Assembly: GCA_022835595.1 (NCBI GenBank)
Contig: BQUP01000009.1
Location: 310,001 to 374,000, forward strand
Direction of reading: 5' to 3'
DNA length: 64,000 nt
DNA from: Cystobasidium ongulense
Taxonomy: Eukaryota; Basidiomycota; Cystobasidiomycetes; Cystobasidiales; Cystobasidiaceae
Below are positions 47,420 through 62,773 of the stretch, in pieces. The stretch's first letter is position 1, and every line of letters begins with the position of its first letter. The notes below the pieces were generated by a model. It saw only the letters and a list, made by a program, of their open reading frames with translations, made no database searches and was not told the DNA's origin. A program made the translations under genes and the position numbers.

Positions 47420-50400
47420 ATGACTGAGAACAGCAGTGCGACCACTTCTGCTGGTACGAACACGACCGACAAGCATTCCAGCAATGTCACAGGCACGAAT
47501 GCAGAACAACAAGATGCTGCGGAAAATGCTGCTATAACAAAGGCCGCGAAGTCGGGACCAAGCAAGGCAGGGGAGAAAGACATACGCCGTCATCCCAAAT
47601 ATGGATTCCTGTATGAAGTTCGCCGCTATAATGAACTTTATCATGTAAGTTACGCGACACAATCTAGTCATGCGAGCTTCGTTAACCTTCGCTTGTAGCT
47701 GGTCGTCAGGCTTGGGCTCGCAGAAAAGAGGCAGCCGCTCTTGAAACGCATTGAAACGAGGTTTAGGGAAGTCAAACGTCAGCTACCGCTGATGATGCAC
47801 TTTACGATGGAGATCTTACCACACATTGGAAAACGAAGATTAGCCCTGTGTAACTCTGACAGTTAATGGTCTATAGTACGACTCAAATGCACTGACACAT
47901 TTCTAACAGGCTATCTCGGGGATTTTATTGAGAAGTCGGTCGTCCCTATTACGCGAGAAGCCGCTCGCTACGATCTTGTGCAGGTTACTATTGAAGCTAT
48001 CGGCACGCGTGAACTGAACTGGCCTCGAGCCATCAAGGCTATCAGTCAAGATTTGGGGTCTTACATACTTGAACAGGTGAGACAGAGCTGTCATTTCCAG
48101 CAAAGCGTCTGGTGACTAGATTATTCGTTTCTATAGGTACTTTCGGAACACTTGAAAGAGAATAAAGCTAAGGTAACCTATCGATACAAAAACTATGTTA
48201 GGGTAAGCTCAAGCAAGTACAGCCTCCATCAAGTTGGTTCAGTCGTTGCCTAACTTTTCAACGCAGGAAAGGATTATGCAAGCGCGACTTGAGCTAGACA
48301 GTGTTACTTCCGCAAATGAGAAGGGTATATCTCGCTTCCATCGATAACTATAGTTTGTCGCTAAATCAGCTGTCCGCAGTCATTGCTCATTTTAAGTCTG
48401 TCGAGTCCTTATTGGACGAATCTTGGTCCGGAGGTGGATCCTGGGCCGGATCTTTTTTGCTGGATCAAGCATCAACTCTTTTCAACGACTTTGCGCGCAT
48501 TGTAAGTCGCGTTCGGACAATTAGAAGAATCACTCGAACTTTCAATAGTCAGCTAGCAGCATGGAGTCTCTTCCTCAAGTTTGCCTTCACCCTAAAACGA
48601 TACCTTGGCTATCTCAAACACTCTGGCGCGACCGTTGCTGCCATTACAGACGAAAACTACCGGAGGAGAGAGATAATGTCGCGCGCGAGTGAAAAGGCTA
48701 GCGCCCAAGACCAAGTGAGCATACTGACCTACGGGAGTCCGTGAAAAGAGGCTCGCAGTAGCGTACTTCAGTCTTATATTAATACTGATGCGATACTTGC
48801 GGGCGATGTATTAGGTGCTAGGTTTAAGAAGTTACTACTATCAAGAATACAAAATGGCGCAGAATGCAGTTGGTGATGCTAGCGCGGCCGAGCCGGAATA
48901 TTGGAATGAGGACATACTACATCCTTGGAGAGCTATATTGTATAATGTCATCGAAGAAGCAAACGCTACGTCCCTGTACATGCTGTACGGCCATAAGTCT
49001 TTCGCGTGACTCCTTAGATATTTGCTGATCTGCCACTTGTCCTGTACAGTATAGCGCTCCATATCATTGGAAAGCCACCGGCCAGCGTGATGGACGCTTC
49101 AACGGTAATAAATGATCTCGACGCCTATTCAGCAGCTTCTACCTGTCTCGGCTTCGAGATCTATGACCTCGTCTCCCATTACCGCAGATTTATCAACAAT
49201 TTGACTCCGATTGAGAGAATCTACAGTCTTTCAAAGATTCAGCCTCTCATGCGCCGAAGCGTCGATGCGCTGAGTTATGACGCTTCGGACGAGATGCTAA
49301 GGGATGGGCCAGTGTCTATGCGTACATCAAGCTTGCAGATCTTAGACGTGAAGGAGAAAGCAGCCGGCGAGAATGCGTGCCTGTCCAAAAGAGCCGGGAC
49401 CTGTGGTATGAGCATAGGTTTGTCGAGCTTCTTTCGATGGCATACATGCGCCTGACGATCTGTCCGTAGATTTCGAAGCAGTCAGCTTCACGTATCCTAA
49501 CAAGTACAAGAAAGCACTGGATAACATCAATTTCAAGATCGAGCCGGGACAGGTGAGCAAGGCATGCAAGCTACTTGATTCCACATCAAGATCTGATATT
49601 TTCATCAGCTGTGCTCCATTGTCGGATTCAGCGGGAGTGGCAAATCCACCTTGATTGCCTTGCTGGTACGGTTACATGATCCAGACGAAGGCAGAATCCT
49701 TATCAATGGGGTGGATATCAAGCGTTACGATCCCGAGGATCTTTATCGTAATATAAGGCAAGTGAATCATTACTGAGTAGCAAAGCTTTTTATTGAACCT
49801 GTTGGCCGAGAATAGCTTTCTTTTTCAAGAAACGGGTAGGTGCTACTGGCTTGACGGGGTTGACTAGTGCACTGTACTAACCATATTTATGAACAGAAAA
49901 GCCCAACTTCACCATCAGGTAGGTGCACTGCACTGCGACTAGTTCATATTTGCTGGCATTAACATACATGCTCGCAGAGAGTTTTCGAGACTGGGTCGCT
50001 TGGATGCCACTGACGAAGAAATAGAAGCGGCAATCAAAGACAGTGGAGCAGATGAGGTTATCAAGAAGTTTTCGCATGTAAGTTAAGGAACGGGCACAAA
50101 TATGTAACCTTGTTTGCGCATTCTAAGCGAGCTACAACTCAGGGACTCGACACAGAGCTCGAACATAGGCATTATTCGGATGAAGCGGTAACGCTCGACA
50201 TGCTAGTGAAGCGAGCTCAGAATTATGATGAATATGAAATGAAAGGGAGAGGGAAATATGCCACTGGCGATGATGATGACGATGAAGATCTGGACGATCC
50301 AAGGACTGACAACGAAATGCTGGACAAGTTGGTCACGCTATCGCCTGCAGCGTCGACTGCTACGTCCGACCTTTATAAATGGACAACAGTCGCTGCACGC

Positions 50401-51398
50401 GAAGAGCTCCCGGATCCTAGGCCAGACGAGGAGACACTCTTAGCTCCTGACTACGATGCCAAGAAAGCGGACGAGGAAGAGAGGAAGAATCAAGCCGAAG
50501 CAGCCAACTTCTCAGGTGGAGGTGAGATGTCCAGTTTTGTGACTGGCAAGGGTTTCTAAAAGACGGACTTGAGCCTCTTACATGCCACTTTGGGAGAAAA
50601 AAGCTGACATCGACTTTTTTCATGCTTGTACAGAATGGGCGAAGTAAGCATCTCCATCTGTGTATTTTCAGGTCAATTGGCTGAAGGGCTTATTCGCAGA
50701 GTTGTCCTAGCTCGTTCATTCCTTCGCGAGACTGCAGACCTGGGTATGTTACAATTACGATTATAGCTAATTGCCGCCCAGGAAAATGACTAACTCTTTG
50801 ACCTGACAGCAATCCTGGATGAATTTTCCGCGTGAGTGTGCAATGCGTACCAGTCAGATGACAGTCACTGACGTGTCTGCGCGATAATGTAATCTAGCGC
50901 ACTTGATCCGTTGTAAGCACAGCTCCCAGCCTTGGCATGGCTTCAATCACCTGAGCGAAGTGCTTTGCTCGTTCATCAGAAGTGAAGCGGAAATCTTTGA
51001 AAAGTTCCTGAAGCGTCGAGGTCAGAGGACCATAATCGCTGTCACACATAGGGTGAGTGTGTAAGCGGAGGGCTTTGCTGGAACAATGTACTTATTTGCT
51101 CCTTCAGTTCCATCTGGCCTATCGTAGCGATCTCATCCTTTTCTTGGAAGACGGTCAACTGAAAGAAAAGGGCAGACATCATGATCTGATGAAGATAGAT
51201 GGCAAGTACAAAGAAATGTATCTGAAGACGACAAATGTATCCGGCAAGGAAATCGCTTGCCAGACTGTTGCTGAAGGCGAAGAGCATACCGAGGTCGTGA
51301 AGTCTGCAAATGCAGAAAAGGAAGAAGTCGTCAAACCTAAAGGTGTAAATACTGAGGAAGTGGTCGAAAACAAGGCTGGTCAAGATGAGAGGTTCTGA
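47420..51398 (+). CDS. Divergent ABC-type ATPase with acidic insertion
   Basis: Start [20 protein letters not shown] at 47420, with many exons. The N-terminal half ([19 protein letters not shown], then [20 protein letters not shown]) is charged and helical; I see no clear membrane spans. The nucleotide-binding domain follows: [20 protein letters not shown], Walker [27 protein letters not shown]. After [20 protein letters not shown] there is an insertion of about 120 residues with an Asp/Glu run. Then, after two introns, come the signature [18 protein letters not shown], Walker [13 protein letters not shown] and H-loop TIIAVTHR. All catalytic motifs are present. Closest in type to fungal half-ABC proteins of the exporter class; the substrate and even membrane location are unclear. 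A Glu/Val-rich tail ends at 51398. Confidence 0.75.
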
Positions 51399-51501
51399 TC
51401 AATGTCGTGAAGCAGCTGCTGGATGGACTGGCTTAGCGAATCGCTTTAATGCTGAATGATTACGACGAAACTTGTTATAACAAAGAAATATTATGTACAC
51501 C

Positions 51502-53448
51502 TTACGACTTTTGCAATCTACGATCCAGCTCAGCCAATAGTGCCCTTTGATTACTTGATTGCAATTGCAGACCTTCATTTTGCGACTCGATGTGACTTAT
51601 ATCGTCTGAAACCGCCTGAAATAAGAAAGCATCAGCGGGTACGTACGAAAACGCCGGAAGACAGTCCATGGCTCACATTTAGATGCGTTTTATAAAGACT
51701 GATCATCAGATCCATCTTGTCCAAGTCCGCCAGAGCATTGTCCAGATACCTGACAACATCGTTCACTCTATCATCGCTTTCGATGATGGCATGTATACCA
51801 GCGGCTTCCAAAGCGTTCAGTTCTCCAAGCAGGCGCTTCTCCAATTCGTCGGCACTATGACCATGTGCTACTGCTCCCCATTCCAAACCTTCCAGCATCT
51901 CCTCCACGTTCGTCAACATCACATCGCTGTCATCTAGCAATGTATTATCTTGTCCAAGTAGTGCAGCAGCTTTCGCGGCAGCTGTACTTTCATCAATTGG
52001 AGCAGCAGTGTTCGGCGATCTCGAGTCTGCGGAGGACGCATTTGCTGCTCGCAGGCCGGAGCCCTGGCTTCCTCGACGCGTAAAAGGTTGTTCAGGCGGG
52101 ACAATATGGGGCCTTGTAGGAGTTGCTGAGCGAGGGTTTGAAGACTGCTGTCGATCCGTAGCGATAGCGCTGGATGATGAGGATGGCGGCGCTTGCCTGG
52201 GCTGCTGTACGGCCGGTGCCGTGATTTGCGGAATAGGTAAAGGCGGTCGTGAAGAGGTAGGTTGTGGCTGACTAGATAGATTCCCGCTAGAACTTTGCTT
52301 CCGCAGACCAGCACCTCCAGGAGATGGTCCTCGAGGTGTAGACTGCTGCTCTCCCGAAAATGAAGAAACGAACATTGGCCGACCACTTGCTGACGCGCTT
52401 GGCTGCTGCTGTTGTGGCAAAGGTGGCTCTGTGAAAGCTGCCAGGCCGCCTGAGGATGATGCATGTGGCATCCCATGTGGTGGGACGCCTTCGTAGCGAC
52501 TTGACCCGTTTGACATGACAGAATGGGAAGTGGTAGGTCTGGGAAGTCCGGGAGTGGATACGGAAGCTGGAAGACGAGATGCAGCGGTGGGTGTAGCCAT
52601 ACCTCCAGATTGTACTGGAACTTCATAAGCAGGTGGAGCACCTGGTATTTCTCCAACTTGAAAGCCGACAAGTCGAGGCTGCTCTCCGTTCTGATACTGT
52701 CGGAATGATCTGACTATCGTGATAAGGAAGTCATCTTGCTGTCTCGCGGATTCTGTTTCCCATAGGTACGCTTTGCCGTTGATTGTGATTGTGAAGCAAG
52801 GGACGGCCATATTACCACCAGCTGTACTTCGTCTTGGTTTCTGCATGTTAAATCGCGAAAGAGTAGACACACCACGTGCGAGAGAGGGCCGCACAGAAGG
52901 GCATTCAATAAGCTTTGCTTGTACGCGCCAATGCAGAGGCCAGCTCACATGAACTTCCAGAGATGCAACATCTTCAAATCGCCATGTTTTGCCTATGGAG
53001 AAAGTGCCGTTCATATTGCGCTTGGACTTGTGCAGCTTCAGTCTCCCATCGCTCGTCACTGTTGGATTGCGGATACACAGGGTGAGTGGAGAGGCCCAGT
53101 CAGGTCCCATAGACGAGGCTGTAATGCGTCAGCTACTCAAAAAGTCCTACATACCTGCGAGTAAGACGTATCTCGGCTTCTTGCTTTCTGCTGATCCAGG
53201 CGGCGCTCCGGGTACGTCTTCCCACGTCTTGAGGTGTGCAATGTACGAGCCATATTGAGCTGCATGGAGTTCGAGGCCAGCGTTCAATCAGCATACGAGA
53301 CCAGCTGCAACAACGCAGGTATCATGCTCTCACATCCAGGCGGAAAGAGCGAGGCTAGTATCTGCACGCGGATCTGCTGTTCGTTGTTCGAGGAGCCGCC
53401 GCCTGCATTGCTGCTCATGCCGGCGCTCTGAGGCGGAGACGCAGCCAT
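51502..53448 (-). CDS. SEC3: Exocyst subunit Sec3, N-terminal part only
   Basis: Start MAASPPQSAGMSSNAGGGSS at 53448. Exons give QQIRVQILASLFPPG, a Sec3-type opening, then RYVLLA, LTLCIRNPTVTSDGRLKLHK, GKTWRFEDVASLEVH and FTITINGKAYLWETESARQQ. This is the Sec3 PH-like domain that binds PI(4,5)P2 and Rho GTPases at the plasma membrane. A long Ser/Pro/Gln-rich linker follows, then a helical part (MLEGLEWGAVAHGHSADELE, RYLDNALADLDKMDLMISLY). The last exon is the coiled coil AVSDDISHIESQNEGLQLQS, ending LDRRLQKS at 51504. Fungal Sec3 proteins normally continue for several hundred residues into the exocyst core, absent here. A donor-like GTAAGG overlaps the stop, but the next 100 bp reach the antisense ABC gene. 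Confidence 0.85.
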
Positions 53449-53941
53449 CTTGCAGGGTCTTTCTATCGATGAAGGATGTCGTCTGGTGTATCAAGCCGCT
53501 CTCCCGTCTCACACTCCGCGTCTCGCTGGTTTTCAAGCAAGAAGCGAGTTGTCAACAGTTTCACGTGCAGCCTCTATCGGCAGAGTGGCAAGCAAAGCAT
53601 GAGCAAGGCGCCAGCATGACATGACAATCCTTCCAGCAATCCAATACACTGGTTTCATTTCGCAATGGATACACAAGCTCTTCTAACACCGTGAGCATGA
53701 TTGGAAGAAGCTGGACTCTTGCAAGAAGACATACATGCAAAAGGAAGGTGCATACGAATATAATGGGTACAAGAGTGTAGTCGTGGCCGAGGCAGGTACG
53801 TATTGTGTCCAAGAAGATACTGGAGCAGGTACTTGGAGTCTCTATCTCGAGGTAGAGAATGCATCGCGCTGGGGAGCTAGCCAAGAGAGAGACGAATGTC
53901 CATGTGAAAGTCTTCTGGACTTGAAAAAGGAGGACAGCACC
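53449..53941. other. Intergenic region
   Basis: About 490 bp between the NDR kinase 3' end and Sec3 start, both minus strand. A plus-strand frame (53735-54100) is antisense to the kinase end and looks fortuitous. Confidence 0.4.
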
Positions 53942-56133
<2,192 letters not shown>

Positions 56134-56787
56134 GATGGACCAACGAACGCAGCGACTTGGCTGCTTCTCCCCTTCAGGCTCAACGAGCGAGCTTCACTCA
56201 GTGTACCTGTGATGGCCCTGGTCCGCACACCTTGTTGAATGGAGATCCAGTCGTGGTCAAAGTGAACCTCGTCCGCCTCGTCAAAGGCGCGTCGAGCCAT
56301 GGTGGCGTTGAGCATTGCAGAATCCGAATGCAGCCATGAGAACAGCGAGAGAGACGACATGGACACTGGCAGAATTCTAGTCATGCTCTACGAGATGGCT
56401 TTGCTCGACTTGCCAACTTTCGCGTTAGCCACTCCTTCACTGCTTGCTGCAGATGCCTGCGCTGCTCGGGCTTTGCATTTGTACCATACTCAAGCAAGAC
56501 AGACCTATAGACCATCGCGGATCATCTGATAGCATTGCATGAATTGCTCTGCTCACGCTGCAGCAATGCTTGCACCGGCCTTTCCCACGTTTTAGAAGAG
56601 AAGTCAGAAGATGGTCTCAAAGCTACAGGGCTTGTCGAACGAAATGCTCGCTTCCAAGTGGCCCATGTGGAAGCTTCACGAAAGAGGGCCCCTGTTCAGC
56701 TGACTTGACTGCACTCTGACAACTCTTTCCCTCTTCTCTGACCTAACGCTCGTTTCCCCCACCGACCTGCTTGTGACAGCCTCACAC
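56134..56787. other. Divergent promoter region
   Basis: About 650 bp between the divergent NDR kinase and coiled-coil genes. A CT-rich run occurs near 56700-56770. No other element recognised. Confidence 0.4.
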
Positions 56788-57976
56788 ATGTCCGATACCA
56801 GCAAGTGAGCTCGACATCGCAGCCTTCACTGGTCTCGCGATTAGTTCGTCCGTACTAACCCTTCGGGCTTCCAATCTTTAGACCGTCCCGAAGGCTCAGC
56901 CTCCGCTTGTCTGGTGGTGGTGGTGGTGCACCTCCTGTGATTGACCTAGCGAATACAACAGAATCAGCATCTCATGTACCGGACGTCTCTACGGAAGCTT
57001 CCACTTCTGGAATTCCACCAGAGGTCCACATGCTTGTTGCCATTCAAACGGCAAAAAAACGACATGCTCTCGCCAACGAGAAAGCTGAACGAGCTCAGAA
57101 AAGACAAAGAGAAGCAGCAAATGACCTGGAGTTTCAGCAACGTGCTTGGGACCGCGTTCAAGAGTACGAGAAGGAGATTAGAGACATAAGGGAGGAAGTA
57201 GAAAGATACAAACAGGTAATAGCGAGTTCTCAAAAGGAGTTGGCAGCAAAGGATATGGAATTAAATCAACGCGATTTGGCTTCCATCAAACAGGACAAGA
57301 AGGAGATTGCAGATCTAAAGGAGGAAGTAGCACGGTATAAAGAGATTGTAAAGAATTCCCAAAGGAATTTAGCGAGATCCATAGAGGAAGTAAAGAATTC
57401 AAACAGAGAAGTAATGAATTCAAACAAGGAAGTAGCGAAATACAAAGAGGAAGTAGCGAATTCTAAACAGGAAATAGCGAAATATAAAGAGGAAGTAGCG
57501 AACTCTAGACAGGAAATAGCCAAGTACAAAGAGAAAGTGGAGAAAGCTAATCAGGAAACAGTGAGATATAAAGAAGAAGTAACGAAATATAAAGACCTTT
57601 ATGAAGAAGAAAGTACCTCACACGAAGTAAAATGTATCAAGATTGATAAGCTGGTCACATCGAATGAGCAAAAGTTCAGTGATCTGATAGTCATGGAGAA
57701 TGCTTTGAAAAATCTCCAAGAAACTCACAATACATTACAAAGTAGATTGGACGCTACAATCAAGAATCATGACAAAGTTGCAAAGGAATTAGTAGAAGTC
57801 AATAATAACAGAGGTTGTAAGTCTTATGATAATTACGCAATCTTACTTGTCTTATGAGCCAACAGGCTGACAATTAAGTCACTCCTACCTCTTCATGGCC
57901 AGCTTCAAAAAGAAAGCGAATAGCTCTACCAGTGGCAAGAGGATCTGCAATCCCTGTTGCAGATGACCCTCTGTAG
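56788..57976 (+). CDS. Coiled-coil protein with 14-residue tandem repeats
   Basis: Exon 1 (56788-56804) codes MSDTS. Exon 2 from 56882 continues KPSRRLSLRLSGGGGGAPPV. From about residue 60 to 300 it is one long coiled coil. In the middle a 14-residue unit repeats: KYKEEVANSKQEIA, KYKEEVANSRQEIA, KYKEKVEKANQETV, RYKEEVTKYKDL. A strong donor (GGTT|GTAAGTC, 57819) and acceptor CATGGCCAG lead to a last exon SSKRKRIALPVARGSAIPVA ending ADDPL at 57976, whose KRKR suggests nuclear import. Without that splice the frame ends at 57857. It is more A-rich than its neighbours. No family is recognised. Confidence 0.65.
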
Positions 57977-58831
57977 GAGCTGATCCAAGGTCGTCCACCG
58001 GCGGTTCTAGCTCTGGATCGTAACCTTAATCTGAGACCCTTTGTAATTACTAGTAAAAGTTGTGGTCGTGCAATCTATTGTATTGGTCTGCTTCTCATGT
58101 CGTTCATATCTCATGATCCCGGACGCAACTAATAAAGGTATAGGATCCAATAATTACATGCATCACTGGACATGTTTCTAACTGTGCTCTGGCGTACCGG
58201 CTACAGTGTGGTGGGCGGATATAGTACAGTGCTCCAATTGATGGCATGTAGATATTGTGTCTTCTACACCCATCAGAATGCTTGATACCGCCTGCGAAAG
58301 CGGTTGACCAATCGCGACACCTGAGAGCAATTTTCAAGCTAACCAAGGATCATTCAAAGGTCATAATTGCATTGCGTATTCCAAGTACATTTCGGAAGAA
58401 GAACAGGAGTAAGGAGTTCCAGTGTCGGAACTAATTGGTAGCGGAGCTACCGTACGAAGAGCGAGAAAATTGTTTATGTTTGAAAAAGAAGACAGCGTTT
58501 GTAGAAAGAAGACAAAGAGAGCTTTGCAGGGGTAGAGAAGACGATGTAAAGCATCACTATGGAAAGATACATGCTCAACAGAGCTCGTGTTTGCTTGTAC
58601 TATCCTTGAACGCCCGCTAAATGCTGCTCTGCCCATGAGAGGAAGAAACTGGAAAGAGTGATCAAAGAACCCAAAGAGAGAACGAGAAAGGGATGCTACA
58701 CTAATGATTTGTAGAGAGCTTGGAACGATACTGTCGATGAGCCAGCAGATACTGAGCCTACACCGTATGGACTTGACGTTTGAACTGTTTCCAAGGCTGA
58801 GAGTCGGGGTCCCAACTGGCACTAGTCTTTC
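57977..58831. other. Convergent 3' intergenic region
   Basis: About 850 bp between the coiled-coil gene and the 3' end of proteinase A. A 153-codon minus frame (58361-58822) lies just downstream of the protease stop; its composition is not that of a folded protein and I do not accept it as a gene. Confidence 0.45.
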
Positions 58832-60686
<1,855 letters not shown>

Positions 60687-61059
60687 GGCTGCTGTTGAGG
60701 CGTGTGTGGATTCGATGGTAGGTCGGAGTCAAGCAGGACCACCAGCTATTCCAGCGCAATGCAGCGTCGTCAGCTTGCGGTGTTGATGCATGAACTTCCC
60801 AAATAGGCAACAAGGGAAGCATACCGACAAGGGCATTGCAGAAGCATGTACACAATTGCATGGCATGATTAACACACAACTGCAGTCGTCTATCGCATCC
60901 GATTCACATTGTAAGCTCCCAGGCTGCCATGCGGTCATCGGATGCTGATGCCAATGGTGTCGAAATTACGCCACCATACACTGCAGTCACCCATAGAACC
61001 CTTGCCAATCTTCACCGCTCTTGAGAGTAACACATGCCTTATACTAAATGTCGACTTGT
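60687..61059. other. Intergenic region
   Basis: About 370 bp containing the PEP4 promoter and the SDR 3' end. No gene recognised. Confidence 0.4.
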
Positions 61060-62199
61060 TTACCAAGGGATCTCCTTCCCAGCATAATCAAAGAATTTCC
61101 CACCCATACTCTTATCCAATCCTTTCAAAACCTGCATAAGCATTTCCGCACCTACTTCAGGTTCATGTACTCCCTTTTTACTTTCCTTCTTCTTGGTCTC
61201 TTTATCATCTTTCTTTGGATCAACAAATGGTTTACTTAGATCTGTTCCAAGTAATGTACCAGGATGTAATGCAACAGCAATAGCGTTATTGCTTTTATGA
61301 CCCTCTTTGGAAGTAGTTCCACCTGCTCCTGATGCTCTTGCTAGTTCCAAATTCAAAGTCTTGATGAGTTGATTAGTCGCTGCTTTGGAAGTGCGATAGC
61401 TGTACCATCCTCCTAGATTGTTATTATCGGCGATGGATCCGATCTATGAAAGGTACAGTCTTAGCTGACGAAGCTTCAACATATTCGACACGAGCGACTT
61501 ACTCGAGCTGTCATTGAAGCGAGGACAGACAGGTTAGGCTTGATCAAGCCATTCGATGGATCGTTCGAATAGTCAAGCTCGGTACTCTTGCCAGGTAGGA
61601 GTGGCGTAAAGTGCTTGAATGTGAGAGCGTGTCCGAAGGTGTTGATCTATTCATTAAAATTAGGCGTGAGCATTTCCCCCGTCGTACTAGGCTGGGGACC
61701 AACCTTGAAGGTCTCGAGAAGTTCTTCGTAGTTGATCTTGGTTATCGACTTCTCCGGGTGTAGCTAGCAGGGGGTATTAGAAGCGTCAGAGCCTAACACC
61801 AGCATGGATAGGACCTGGCAATCCAACTAACGATACCAGCGACATTGATGAGCAACCTCAAATGACCTTTTCCAAACCTCCCTTCTACATCCTTTGCCGC
61901 TTTCTCAATGGATGCTTCATCAGTGACGTCCAAGTCTAGTGTAGTCAATCTGTCGCCTGCATCTTTGTTCAATCCATTGCCTGATAAGATCGCCTCTCGT
62001 GCTTTTGAAGCGTCTCGTGACGAGGTGCTCACTACGTTGAGTGAAGTGTTGGCGAGCAGGTAGCGGCTGAAGGCGAGTCCTAGTCCGCTGTATATATCAA
62101 AAGAATATCAGCGATGATCGGACAGGCTGTTGACGAGAGAGAAGGAGAGAACAAGATGACATACCGCGATGACCCGTTGATGACTGCTACGTTTGCCAT
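61060..62199 (-). CDS. Short-chain dehydrogenase/reductase
   Basis: Start MANVAVINGSSRGLGLAFSR at 62199: the cofactor motif is GSSRGLG (family TGxxxGxG). Next come VVSTSSRDASKAREAILSG, LDLDVTDEASIEKAAKDVEG (the D-V adenine pocket) and LINVAGI (NNAG-type motif, here N-V-A-G). KINTFGHALTFKHFTPLLP and MTARIGSIADNNNLGGWYSY RTSKAA supply the catalytic S, Y and K (YSYRTSK). AIAVALHPGTLLGTDLSKPF is the conserved PGT segment. A Lys/Glu-rich loop precedes the C-terminus, which ends FFDYAGKEIPW at 61060. The overall form matches the C-factor-like SDR group. Substrate unknown. Four introns. Confidence 0.9.
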
Positions 62200-62773
62200 G
62201 CTGGTAGTATATTGTGTTATGATTAGTATGAAGCAGGAGCACAGTCGAAATGCAGTGAACTGGCATGACCAAGTACCGTATTCGATGATCGCCATAGTCG
62301 CTGAGCATCGAGGTGAGGCACGTGTTCTAATTGACAGACTATCGTTAGGAAGTGCATGCAGCGGTGTAGGAAGGTGGTAGGGTCGGAGCATGTGTGGTCT
62401 GTCCGATGCCCAATTGCTCCATTCCTGCCTGGGCTGCTTGACCAGAGAGCCACCGCATTGCTGGCCTGGCTGGCTATCTCCAGGCTCAGGACAGGCGTGT
62501 CTGGAATCAACATCAACAGTCAAGCGATGGAGTGTATCAAAACCGTTGACAAGAGTACACCCTGCTGTTGTTTGTCATTGTTGATGACGATTAGTACTCT
62601 GTCAAACCACTCATCAAGTAATCAAGTGTGTCAGACAAGAATCAAGACGCGTTTAGATAAAAGTAGAATTGATTGATTAACTGATAGACGCGACTTTGTA
62701 GCTTTCCTCTTCTCGTTTAACACGGGATAGACACAAGCAAGACTACAACAATGCAGCACACGCTTCATCTACA
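62200..62773. other. Divergent promoter region
   Basis: About 570 bp between the divergent SDR and Usp1-domain genes. No gene or element recognised. Confidence 0.4.

Noticed and set aside
50560-50720. Missing ABC signature motif in the 47-51 kb gene
   Set aside because: Two introns restore FSGGEWAKVVLARSF, so the motif is intact.
58361-58822. 153-codon minus-strand frame after the proteinase A stop
   Set aside because: No start context, no domain, no splice support; it lies in the 3' region of PEP4.
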